Origin: Thermococcus pacificus
Lineage (GTDB): Archaea; Methanobacteriota_B; Thermococci; Thermococcales; Thermococcaceae
DNA: 64,000 nt
NCBI RefSeq assembly: GCF_002214485.1
Contig: NZ_CP015102.1
Coordinates: forward strand, 496,001-560,000
Direction of reading: 5' to 3'
Part shown: one piece after another, positions 56,751-64,000 of the stretch
Numbering within the stretch: position 1 is the first letter of the stretch
How the letters are laid out: every line of letters starts with the position of its first letter
Made by a program: the position numbers and the translations under genes
The notes under the pieces: model-generated
The model's input: the letters and a program-made list of their open reading frames with translations, nothing else
Database searches by the model: none
What the model was told of the DNA's origin: nothing

Positions 56751-57251
56751 ATGCCGTTCGAGTTCAAGCGCCTTGAAATCCCCGATGTTGTCTTGATCAA
56801 GCCCCGCGTTTTTGAGGACGAGAGGGGCTTCTTCATGGAGACGTACAAGAAGCAGGACTTTGAAAAGGCAGGCATAAAGGGTGAATTCATCCAGGACAAC
56901 CACTCCCGCTCAAAGTACGGCGTGCTAAGGGGCCTGCACTTCCAGCGCGAACCCTACGCCCAGGCAAAGATTGTGAGGGCCATTAGGGGAGTCATATACG
57001 ACGTCGCCGTTGACCTGAGGAAGAATTCTCCGACCTTTGGCAAATGGGTCGGCGTCATACTCTCGGAGTACAACAAATGGCAACTCTACATCCCGAGGGG
57101 CTTCGCCCACGGGTTCGTCGTTCTGAGCGACGTTGCAGAGGTTGTCTATAAGGTGGACAACGTCTACGCTCCCGACTACGAGGCGGGAATAATCTGGAAC
57201 GACCCGGAGATAGGAATAGACTGGCCAGTTGATGAGCCAGTGGTCTCTTAA
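56751..57251 (+). CDS. rmlC: dTDP-4-dehydrorhamnose 3,5-epimerase, cut short by an in-frame stop
   Basis: A cupin epimerase with catalytic His in LRGLHFQREP (about residue 62) and FAHGFVVLSD. The family motif FFMETYKKQDF is present. Translation stops at TAA 57249-57251 after 166 residues, but the same frame continues to TGA at 57306-57308 with the expected RmlC C-terminus (KDRKWPTLREAVERGWAF). One base change (GAA to TAA) would explain this. The lost 19-20 residues form a C-terminal helix, while the active-site residues remain, so activity may be reduced rather than absent. The ATG is 2 bases after the rmlB stop. Confidence 0.88.
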   Translation: MPFEFKRLEIPDVVLIKPRVFEDERGFFMETYKKQDFEKAGIKGEFIQDNHSRSKYGVLRGLHFQREPYAQAKIVRAIRGVIYDVAVDLRKNSPTFGKWVGVILSEYNKWQLYIPRGFAHGFVVLSDVAEVVYKVDNVYAPDYEAGIIWNDPEIGIDWPVDEPVVS

Positions 57252-57367
57252 AAGGATAGGAAGTGGCCAACGCTGAGGGAAGCGGTTGAAAGGGGATGGG
57301 CCTTCTGAGACACCACCATCGCAAAATATTTTTGAATTAGTAACACAGGAGTACACTGGTGGTTGAT

Positions 57368-57556
57368 ATGGGAAAAATTGCCATTGAACTCAACGTCCCT
57401 GATGAGATACTGAAGACGATTGACCCTAAGCGACTGAAACGAATCGTTGAGAGGGAAGTTATTGCAGAGTACAGTGCCCAGAAACTCCATGGAAAGTTCA
57501 GGGGCATGGACCTTAAAAAACTCCTGAGAGAGGTAGAAGAGGAATGGGGCCTTTGA
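57368..57556 (+). CDS. Antitoxin of a VapBC-type module
   Basis: A 62-residue acidic/basic protein: a short N-terminal strand (KIAIELNVPDEIL) and helical remainder (RLKRIVEREVIAEYSAQKL, LKKLLREVEEEWGL). This layout, overlap of its last 13 bases with a PIN-domain gene, and size match archaeal VapB-like antitoxins. The ATG at 57368 follows GGTGGT. VapB normally neutralises VapC and represses its own promoter; no separate promoter is obvious here. Confidence 0.75.
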   Translation: MGKIAIELNVPDEILKTIDPKRLKRIVEREVIAEYSAQKLHGKFRGMDLKKLLREVEEEWGL

Positions 57557-58014
57557 CGGCTTTTGTGGATACCAACGTGATAATTGAGCATCTGGAGGGC
57601 AATGTTGACCTTCTCGATATAAGGGAGAGGTTCGACGCTCTGTATTCCAACAACATAGTGTTCAGTGAGGCGCTTATGGTTTACCTGATGGCGTTAACTG
57701 GCGAACGCCCGTACACACTCAAACACAACCCCAATATTATCAGGAACCTGAGTGAGGAGCTCCTGGACTTCTTAGGGCTTTTTGGACTTTTCCTTGATCT
57801 GGAGATAAACAGGGCCGTTGAAACCCTTGCTGTTGAGTACATGATAAAATACGGCCTGCTACCGAATGATGCACTCATTCTTGCAACCTGTAAGTTTCAC
57901 GGCCTCAAGTATCTAATTTCGTTTGACAGCGATTTTGCCAATGCCTGTGAAAGTGAGGGGATATCCCTTATTAGTGATCCAGAGGAGATAACCAGGGTCG
58001 GTGATGTCCCGTGA
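57544..58014 (+). CDS. PIN-domain ribonuclease toxin, VapC type
   Basis: A 156-residue PIN-domain protein. The conserved acidic residues are Asp9 (FVDTNVIIEHL), Glu42 (FSEAL), Asp109 (LPNDALILATC) and Asp128 (SFDSDF), which bind Mg and cut RNA. It overlaps the antitoxin gene by 13 bases and the rmlD start by 4 bases (GTGA), so toxin and RmlD are translationally coupled. Its RNA target is unknown; many VapC toxins cut tRNA or rRNA. Confidence 0.88.
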   Translation: MGPLTAFVDTNVIIEHLEGNVDLLDIRERFDALYSNNIVFSEALMVYLMALTGERPYTLKHNPNIIRNLSEELLDFLGLFGLFLDLEINRAVETLAVEYMIKYGLLPNDALILATCKFHGLKYLISFDSDFANACESEGISLISDPEEITRVGDVP

Positions 58015-58874
58015 AGATTGCGATAATCGGTGCCAACGGTCAGCTCGGAACAGATTTGGTGGAGGTCTTTGGGGAAGACCCGTCTTTTGAAGTTATTCCC
58101 TTGACTCACAAGGATCTTGATGTTACAATTCCCGAGAGCTTGAGGATTTTGAAGGAGCTTAAGCCTGATGTTATAGTTAACACAGCAGCATACGTTAGGG
58201 TTGATGATGCTGAGCTCTACCCGGAGAAAGCCTTTGCCGTCAACGCTATTGGCGCGCTGAACGTTGCGAGGGTCTCCAGTGAGATCGGCACAATAAACGT
58301 CTACATAAGCACCGACTACGTCTTTGACGGCGAGAAAGGAAAGCCATACACTGAGGAGGACGTTCCGAACCCTGTAAACGTCTACGGGGCGAGCAAGTAC
58401 GCCGGTGAGATCTTCACGAGGAATTATTCTGAGAAATATTACATCATTAGGGTTGCGAGCCTCTACGGAAAGGCCGGCGCGAGCGGAAAGGGCGGGAACT
58501 TCGTTGAGTGGGTCATTGAGAAGGCGAAGCGCGGGGAAGAACTGAAAATCGTGAATGACCAGTTCATGAGCCCCACCTACACGATGGACGTTGCGAGGAC
58601 TCTGAAGGAGTTCCTGAAGTTGAAGCCGGAGTTCGGGATTTACCACATGGTCAACGAGGGTTATTGCTCGTGGTACGAGTTCACCAGAGCGATATTCGAA
58701 ATCCTTGGCTGGGAAGTTGAGGTTAAGCCTATAAAATCGAGCGAGCTCAACAGGCTGGCGAGGAGACCGAGGCTCTCGGCGCTTGAGAACAGGAGACTTC
58801 ATAAGATAGGGCTCAGAATGCCCAATTGGAAGGAGAGGCTGAAGAGATACCTGGTGGAAAAGAGATATCTCTAA
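58011..58874 (+). CDS. rmlD: dTDP-4-dehydrorhamnose reductase
   Basis: A 287-residue reductase performing the last step to dTDP-L-rhamnose with NADPH. GANGQLGTDLVEVF binds the cofactor; YISTDYVFDGEKG and VYGASKYAGE give the catalytic Thr/Ser and YxxxK pair; ASLYGKAG and NDQFMSPTYTMDVA are also conserved. GTG start at 58011 overlaps the VapC stop; it is well supported because MKIAIIGANGQLG begins the fold directly. Confidence 0.93.
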   Translation: MKIAIIGANGQLGTDLVEVFGEDPSFEVIPLTHKDLDVTIPESLRILKELKPDVIVNTAAYVRVDDAELYPEKAFAVNAIGALNVARVSSEIGTINVYISTDYVFDGEKGKPYTEEDVPNPVNVYGASKYAGEIFTRNYSEKYYIIRVASLYGKAGASGKGGNFVEWVIEKAKRGEELKIVNDQFMSPTYTMDVARTLKEFLKLKPEFGIYHMVNEGYCSWYEFTRAIFEILGWEVEVKPIKSSELNRLARRPRLSALENRRLHKIGLRMPNWKERLKRYLVEKRYL

Positions 58875-58940
58875 ACCTCGCCCCATACATCGCAAAAATG
58901 ACGCAATAATGATGCAAAAGAGGTAAAAAGGTGAGGCACT

Positions 58941-60470
58941 ATGAGCGAAGCAAGCCAGGCTTTGCAGAATATTGCAAGGGGGACGGGTATTGTCTTTGCT
59001 GGAACTGTTATCTCAATGTTCTTCGGGTTTTTGAGCAGAGGGGTTATAGCGAGGTACTTTTCAACTTCAGAGTATGGAGTGTTTAATCTAGCTCTGACAA
59101 TTTTGAGTATCACCCTCGTACTTGCAACGCTTGGCTTTCCGAACTCTCTCCCTAGGGAAGTCGCCTTCTATAGAGAGAAAGAGCCGTCAAGAGTAAGAGA
59201 TTTAATTTCGACAGCCGTGGTGATTGTTGCTGTAAACAGCTTTGCAATCATGATGTTTCTGATTTTTGGTTCGGGCTTTATAGCTCAGGTGTTTAATGAA
59301 GAGAGACTAGTTTATCCTCTAAAAGTGATGGCTTTTGCCCTGCCGTTTTCTGCTTTAATAGGTGCGATAATTTCAATTTCCCAAGGCTTTGGAAGAGTCA
59401 GAGAAAAGGTATACTTTCAGAATGTGGTTTATCCTGTAATCTGGCTGGTATTTGTCGTCTTACTTGCCCTTCTTAGCCTTCCGTTTGCTTCCTTGTTCTG
59501 GGCATATGTCATCGCCCAGTTCCTGACATTCCTCACATTGATCCTTGAAACCTACAGGATTGGGCTCTTTAGGTTCAGACCTTCTCTCGACGTGGGGCTC
59601 GGGCGGAAGTTAGTTGCATTCTCTTTTCCTCTGATGTTTGTTGGAATACTGAACTTTCTGATGACCTGGACTGACACATTGATGCTTGGTTACTATAAAG
59701 GTTCCGAGGTTGTAGGGTTGTACAACGCAGCAACACCGCTGGCTAGGCTGATTCCGATGTTTTTGAATTCTGCGGCTGTTATTTACTCCCCCATAGTCAC
59801 CTCATGGTATGCTCAGGAGAAAATGGCGGAAATGAAAAGGGTTTACCAAGTGCTCACGAAGTGGATATTTCTGCTGACTCTCCCGCTGTTTGCTCTCATT
59901 TTCCTCTTCCCGGAAGCCACGATATCGTTCCTTTTTGGAGAGAAATACGTATCAGCAGCACTCGCACTTCAGGTTCTCTCCTTGGGTTTTATGTTTCACA
60001 CGTTTCTGGGGCTAAACGGCATGACGCTGATAGTTATCGGTAAGCCGAAGCTCAACATGATCGGGGATACCTTTGCGGTGGTCTCGAACGTTGCTTTAAA
60101 CCTCGCTCTAATTCCCTCATATGGAATGGTTGGTGCTGCCGTTGCCACGACAGTTTCTTATTTTGTCGCCAACGTGTTCAGGTCGTACTGGCTCTATAAA
60201 ATGACGAGGATTCACCCATTTAGCTGGAGCTATGTGAAGCCTCTGGCCATATGGTTTGTTTTACTTGGGATTATTAAGGGGTTAAACCTTAGTGTGCCTG
60301 ACATATGGTACGCCATCCTAGCTCTTCTGGTCTTTATGGGAGTTTATGCTGTTCTTGTCCTTCTCAGCAGGAGCATTGATAAAGAAGATATCGAGCTGTT
60401 GCTGGCCGTTGAAAAGATATTGGGAGTTGATTTTGGAATAATAAAGAGAGTTTTGAAGAGGTTCGTTTAG
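58941..60470 (+). CDS. Polysaccharide/oligosaccharide flippase (MOP superfamily, Wzx-like)
   Basis: A 509-residue protein with about 14 membrane helices. The N-terminal NIARGTGIVFAGTVISMFFGF and RYFSTSEYGVFNLALTI segments and the MTWTDTLMLGYYKGSEVVGLYNAATP motif are typical of RfbX/Wzx flippases, which move lipid-linked glycans across the membrane. Here it likely exports a rhamnose-containing unit. GGTGAG precedes the ATG. Ends with a 4-base convergent overlap with the next gene. Confidence 0.88.
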   Translation: MSEASQALQNIARGTGIVFAGTVISMFFGFLSRGVIARYFSTSEYGVFNLALTILSITLVLATLGFPNSLPREVAFYREKEPSRVRDLISTAVVIVAVNSFAIMMFLIFGSGFIAQVFNEERLVYPLKVMAFALPFSALIGAIISISQGFGRVREKVYFQNVVYPVIWLVFVVLLALLSLPFASLFWAYVIAQFLTFLTLILETYRIGLFRFRPSLDVGLGRKLVAFSFPLMFVGILNFLMTWTDTLMLGYYKGSEVVGLYNAATPLARLIPMFLNSAAVIYSPIVTSWYAQEKMAEMKRVYQVLTKWIFLLTLPLFALIFLFPEATISFLFGEKYVSAALALQVLSLGFMFHTFLGLNGMTLIVIGKPKLNMIGDTFAVVSNVALNLALIPSYGMVGAAVATTVSYFVANVFRSYWLYKMTRIHPFSWSYVKPLAIWFVLLGIIKGLNLSVPDIWYAILALLVFMGVYAVLVLLSRSIDKEDIELLLAVEKILGVDFGIIKRVLKRFV

Positions 60471-61903
60471 ATTTTACCTTTTAATTTCAGGTGTTTAATA
60501 GCTTTTTTAAGTTTTTCATCTTTTTGTTTTATTCTATAATAACTGGGGTCAACGTATTTTGGTTTTCTTTTCACAAATTCTGAATCTTCTTTGAATATTT
60601 CCATTAAAACCCTTCCGTCCATATCGCTTGGAATAGGGAAATTAAATATATGAAGAATCGTGGGAGCTATGTCATAAACTGTTGGGAGATGTCTGAAAGT
60701 AATCTCTGAGTTAATTCCCTCCCCCAAAGCACCAAGTATTCCGTGAATCTCGTGATCCCCTTGGTAAGTTGTCTCTGTTAGTTTCCCGCTGAGATCTCTA
60801 GAAAACTTGATTCCATCCTTGGGCACTATAAATAAATCTGGCAATAACTGAATATGTGGTCCCGTGTATATTTCTTCCTTCAATACTACCTTGGAGATCT
60901 CTGGAAATGACTCAAGTGCTTTCTTTACTTGTTCTTTAAGTGTTTTATCAGTTACATACACCCCCCATGTGGCATGAGATAACATAAATGCTTTCCTCTT
61001 TTGAGGGTCCGTGGCGTAGGACATCTGATTTGTGCCGCGAGTAGCGAGTATTTTTGCAATCTTAGAGGGTATTATTTTTTTGCCAAACCTTACAAAGGAT
61101 GCCTTAGTTTTGTTATATCTCAGAAAGCCTAAACGAGCTAATGCTTCATTCACATAGAAAATCTTGCGCTTGATTTCGAATCCGTGATCACTTACAATAA
61201 ATGTGATATCTGCTATATTCATTGCTTTATCAATGAATTTTTTTATCTTTTTAAATACTCCATATACGAGATGAGTATCTTTGCCCTCCAGTATTTGAGG
61301 AAAAATATGAGAGAACCAATCTGTTTCACTAAAAACTATAAAGTATAGATCCCAGTCCCAATCTTCTAGTAGGTCGTAGTATATGTTAAGCCGGGTAGTC
61401 GTGTACTCTTCTACACGTTTTGCATAACCCGAGGGATTATCAATGTGCTTTTCCCAGGAGTGTGGGGGGTCAATTAGATATTCTTTGTATTTTTCGTTAA
61501 GCCTTTTCGGATAAATCTCCTGATATGGAGCTGCCCAATCTGATACTATCACAGTGTTTTCTTTAAATTTAATACCCTCGAATGGGTATGTCATTGGTAG
61601 ATTAATGAGAACACTTTTTAAACCATGCATGCTGAGTAGCTCTGATATTCTGTAGTATTTAACATCACGAGAAGTTGCGATATTCACTGTGAGCTCTTTA
61701 GGATCAATTCTCTGAAAATCAATGATACCATGTTTTGCGGGGGTTACTCCTGTCAATATAGAGGTCCATGCTGGGGGAGTATATGGGGGAATTGTAGATA
61801 TGAAGTTATGGATGTATTTTGTATTTAGTCCTACTAGGTTTGCAGTATTTATATTCGCACCATCTAGGCCTATTACAACAACCTTGGTTCTGTTCTTTGG
61901 CAT
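60467..61903 (-). CDS. Alkaline-phosphatase-superfamily phosphodiesterase/phosphotransferase
   Basis: A 478-residue cytosolic-looking enzyme. VVVIGLDGANINTANL carries the first metal Asp; TPPAWTSILTGVTPAKHGIIDF has the nucleophile Thr; the second metal site is FIVSDHGFEIKRKIFYVNEAL; GDHEIHGILGALG contains a late His. This is the pattern of type I phosphodiesterase/nucleotide pyrophosphatase enzymes. Within a glycan locus it may hydrolyse or transfer phosphate groups on sugars or lipids. GGAGGTG before the ATG lies in the last codons of the upstream gene. AT-rich. Confidence 0.82.
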   Translation of the reverse strand: MPKNRTKVVVIGLDGANINTANLVGLNTKYIHNFISTIPPYTPPAWTSILTGVTPAKHGIIDFQRIDPKELTVNIATSRDVKYYRISELLSMHGLKSVLINLPMTYPFEGIKFKENTVIVSDWAAPYQEIYPKRLNEKYKEYLIDPPHSWEKHIDNPSGYAKRVEEYTTTRLNIYYDLLEDWDWDLYFIVFSETDWFSHIFPQILEGKDTHLVYGVFKKIKKFIDKAMNIADITFIVSDHGFEIKRKIFYVNEALARLGFLRYNKTKASFVRFGKKIIPSKIAKILATRGTNQMSYATDPQKRKAFMLSHATWGVYVTDKTLKEQVKKALESFPEISKVVLKEEIYTGPHIQLLPDLFIVPKDGIKFSRDLSGKLTETTYQGDHEIHGILGALGEGINSEITFRHLPTVYDIAPTILHIFNFPIPSDMDGRVLMEIFKEDSEFVKRKPKYVDPSYYRIKQKDEKLKKAIKHLKLKGKI

Positions 61904-63679
61904 TTACACACCTCCGAGGAATATTTTCATCCCAGGAGCAACATATACTTTTTGAAAATAATTATCTGCTTGAAGCCGCATATAGTCTATCTCATTAAAC
62001 TTGTGCAGTTTTTTGACTTCGGGGATTTTTAAATAAAACGTCTCTTCAAACCGGGTCAATATAAGATATGTGGTTTGAAGAGACGTTTTACTATTGTAAT
62101 TGAAATGATCAGGATAGAGTCGTGGTAGTTTATTGTAACATATATGGGTTGCTCGGTACTGTCCATATATAAAACTAAAAAACCTGTAAGGTATATACAT
62201 TCTACTGGAGATTGGATAACAAGCCCCACGCTGTACAAGCCATGCAGAACCACTTATTTCGCTATATGTAACTTGAGGATTATACCGTGTGATCTGGGCG
62301 GGGGTGACCCCAAATGTTTTGACGCTAACAACAGTCCCGAATACGATTAAGATAGTAATGCTTAGTATTACTATTTTTGTGATCTTTTTATGCATGATTT
62401 TGTTACTACCCATTAAGATGCCTAATAGCATGAATGTGAATAAACTTGGATACTTCAAAAACCTGTAATATTTTATTACGATATCAACCCAAATAGAGAC
62501 TATTGCTAAAATCACGAAAATAATGATCTGCGTGCTTGATATTATGATTATAGAGAATAATCTCGTGTCATTGAATAAGAACTCGTCTTTGTACTTCCAT
62601 ACGATGAATAGAACGAGCCCTGTGGTTCCTAAAAAGACTATGTATGCCACATTTGGTATTAATGCATTTTTTAGTATCTCAATTAATGGTATCTGTCTGT
62701 TTGTGACAAATTGCCCATAGTATTCAGCAGGGCTTTTATTGGTGATTCCTGAGATTACATAATAAATTCTATTGGCATATTTCATACCTCTAGTTGAATT
62801 CAAGACATAGAACACATTAAATAATACTATGAATACTGTGAGAGTACCAATGTGTGAGAGTACCAAATTTGACTTGTCTTCTTTATTGTTGGAATACAAA
62901 TATTTAGTGACAATTATTGAAATGACAAGCGTTGTTGCAAATAATACAAACTCAAAATGTGCAAATGGTAACAACAAATAAAATGGGATCACTAAATACT
63001 TTATGGCTCTCATACTCCAATTTTTTATTATAAATAAATACACCAAAATGGGGGGAATGACTAAAAACAAATTCGAAGATGGCCTAAACAAGATAATTGG
63101 TTCTGTCAATAAGGGTATTGTGAATAAAATTATGGGAAATAAAATTTGATGGGTTTTAAGATTAGGGTGTAGTCCTTTTAAGATCATTATTGCAAAGACT
63201 ATGAATGTTCCAAAATACATCACAATTACTTCTCTACTGGCTGTGAATATGCTATCTATTCCCTGAATTTTTAAGAGCATTGCTGTATAGATATGAAGTA
63301 TTGGATATATGTTATATTGTTCATATACCCGTGAAGTAATGAGAATATCTCTTACAAGCCCCGCATGAGTCATAGAATCGTGTCGCCCAAAAAAAGCATA
63401 ACCTTTTAATTCGGGCAATAATATTAGTGTTATTGTTACTACCGTTAGGAGCAACATTACTAAAATCTTGTTAACACCTTTTTGATAGTATATATTTACT
63501 ACTCCAGTAATATATAAAATAATTACAATATATAACACTCTCGATATTCCATTGTATATAGATATTTCATACCCACTTGCAGGTTGTATTTTTGTCATTG
63601 TGTATAAGTATACACTAAGTGTGAATACAAATATTATGCCATCTATAAAATTCAACACTTTATGCATATTTTTTGTCAT
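61904..63679 (-). CDS. Large multi-pass membrane protein (possible glycan polymerase or GT-C glycosyltransferase)
   Basis: About 591 residues with 12 or more predicted helices and a C-terminal extracellular region of about 120 residues (SAWLVQRGACYPISSRMYIPYRF, split by charge). A large early loop contains FFGRHDSMTHAGLVRD, with acidic and His residues between helices reminiscent of GT-C enzymes or O-antigen polymerases; no definitive motif is seen. ATG 63679 follows GGGGGGAT. Very AT-rich, the lowest GC in the window. It overlaps the preceding glycosyltransferase gene by 20 bases. Confidence 0.7.
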   Translation of the reverse strand: MTKNMHKVLNFIDGIIFVFTLSVYLYTMTKIQPASGYEISIYNGISRVLYIVIILYITGVVNIYYQKGVNKILVMLLLTVVTITLILLPELKGYAFFGRHDSMTHAGLVRDILITSRVYEQYNIYPILHIYTAMLLKIQGIDSIFTASREVIVMYFGTFIVFAIMILKGLHPNLKTHQILFPIILFTIPLLTEPIILFRPSSNLFLVIPPILVYLFIIKNWSMRAIKYLVIPFYLLLPFAHFEFVLFATTLVISIIVTKYLYSNNKEDKSNLVLSHIGTLTVFIVLFNVFYVLNSTRGMKYANRIYYVISGITNKSPAEYYGQFVTNRQIPLIEILKNALIPNVAYIVFLGTTGLVLFIVWKYKDEFLFNDTRLFSIIIISSTQIIIFVILAIVSIWVDIVIKYYRFLKYPSLFTFMLLGILMGSNKIMHKKITKIVILSITILIVFGTVVSVKTFGVTPAQITRYNPQVTYSEISGSAWLVQRGACYPISSRMYIPYRFFSFIYGQYRATHICYNKLPRLYPDHFNYNSKTSLQTTYLILTRFEETFYLKIPEVKKLHKFNEIDYMRLQADNYFQKVYVAPGMKIFLGGV

Positions 63680-64000
63680 ATCTATCCCCCCTTTGAAGTC
63701 TCGATACAATATGGGTAAATCTTTTTGTTGCCTTTTTCAGGGTATACCTAGATAACACAACCTTCCGTGCGTTTTTTGAAATCTCTGTAAGATTCATACT
63801 GTGAATACGTTCTATGCTCTCTGCAATACTTAGGGGATCAACATCTGTAATTAAAAATCCGTTATATCCATTAGTTACAATATCAGTTATTGCCCCAACA
63901 GGGGTAGTTAAAACCGGTGTCCCACAGGCCATACTTTCAAGAATTGCTGTTGGTAAACCTTCTGAATGTTGAGAAAGCAGTACAAAGAGTTTTATTCTGT
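63660..64000 (-). CDS. GT4 glycosyltransferase, C-terminal part (cut by window edge)
   Basis: The frame is open to the right edge. The visible 113 codons contain the classic GT4 donor-binding motif HSEGLPTAILESMACGTPV with the E-x7-E pair, followed by TTPVGAITDIVTNGYNGFL and a C-terminal helix. It transfers a sugar from a nucleotide donor to a growing glycan. First of three AT-rich minus-strand genes in view. Confidence 0.85.
   Translation of the reverse strand, partial: RIKLFVLLSQHSEGLPTAILESMACGTPVLTTPVGAITDIVTNGYNGFLITDVDPLSIAESIERIHSMNLTEISKNARKVVLSRYTLKKATKRFTHIVSRLQRGDRYDKKYA

Overview
The window is chromosomal DNA from a hyperthermophilic euryarchaeon of the order Thermococcales, almost certainly a Thermococcus. 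The evidence is a TrmB-family sugar regulator beside a maltodextrin ABC operon, GH57 glycosidases, a tungsten-type aldehyde:ferredoxin oxidoreductase, an archaeal RNase P subunit (Pop5), an archaeal CCA-adding enzyme, and archaeal signals throughout: TATA boxes, GGTG-type ribosome sites, GTG/TTG starts and some leaderless genes. Most of the window is moderately GC-rich; base composition falls in a few patches and drops sharply over the last 3.5 kb. Assignments rest on recognised motifs and gene order; no database search was run.

Layout. 1-2.4 kb: end of a metallo-beta-lactamase-fold gene, phosphoglucosamine mutase and a UPF0146 protein. 2.4-15.7 kb: an alpha-glucan utilisation locus. It encodes a lipoprotein maltodextrin-binding protein, two permeases, a secreted cell-anchored amylopullulanase and the MalK ATPase in one minus-strand operon, then a GH13 cyclodextrin hydrolase, the divergent regulator TrmBL1 and glycogen synthase. 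A near-consensus Thermococcales glycolytic motif lies next to the malE TATA box. 15.7-21.5 kb: RNase P Pop5, a radical SAM protein, a DUF835 protein, then a cluster of paralogous membrane proteins with one decayed copy. 21.5-26.8 kb: isoleucyl-tRNA synthetase, an inosine/xanthosine triphosphatase, a hypothetical gene and an EamA transporter. 26.8-29.5 kb: a 16-cysteine ferredoxin, a tungsten oxidoreductase and a MoaD-like protein. 29.5-42.4 kb: an orphan GH57-like protein, Cca, ThpR, an AT-rich pair (secreted glycine-rich hairpin protein plus small membrane protein), a purine phosphoribosyltransferase, class II ribonucleotide reductase, a ferritin-like protein, a HAD phosphatase, a sugar nucleotidyltransferase and a GalE-like epimerase.

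42.4-51.8 kb: a surface-protein region. Divergent from a shared promoter region lies a tightly overlapping operon of six genes: Ig-like/DUF4129 protein, DUF4350 protein, MoxR ATPase, DUF58 protein, membrane protein, archaeosortase. The archaeosortase gene runs tail-to-tail into a secreted protein carrying a sortase-like C-terminal signal, its probable substrate. A DUF1616 membrane protein follows. 51.8-54.7 kb: three unrecognised genes with several palindromes and a compact GC-rich noncoding element bounded by 10-bp direct repeats. 54.7-64 kb: a surface-polysaccharide locus with rmlA, rmlB, an rmlC interrupted by an in-frame stop, a VapBC toxin-antitoxin pair embedded before rmlD, a flippase, and an AT-rich minus-strand group (GT4 glycosyltransferase, large membrane protein, alkaline-phosphatase-superfamily enzyme).

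Most worth following up: the archaeosortase-substrate pair embedded in a MoxR/DUF58 operon, the AT-rich secreted-hairpin/small-membrane-protein pair with its promoter palindrome, the interrupted rmlC with the inserted toxin-antitoxin pair, the GTAC palindrome array upstream of rmlA, and the 52.75-52.96 kb element.
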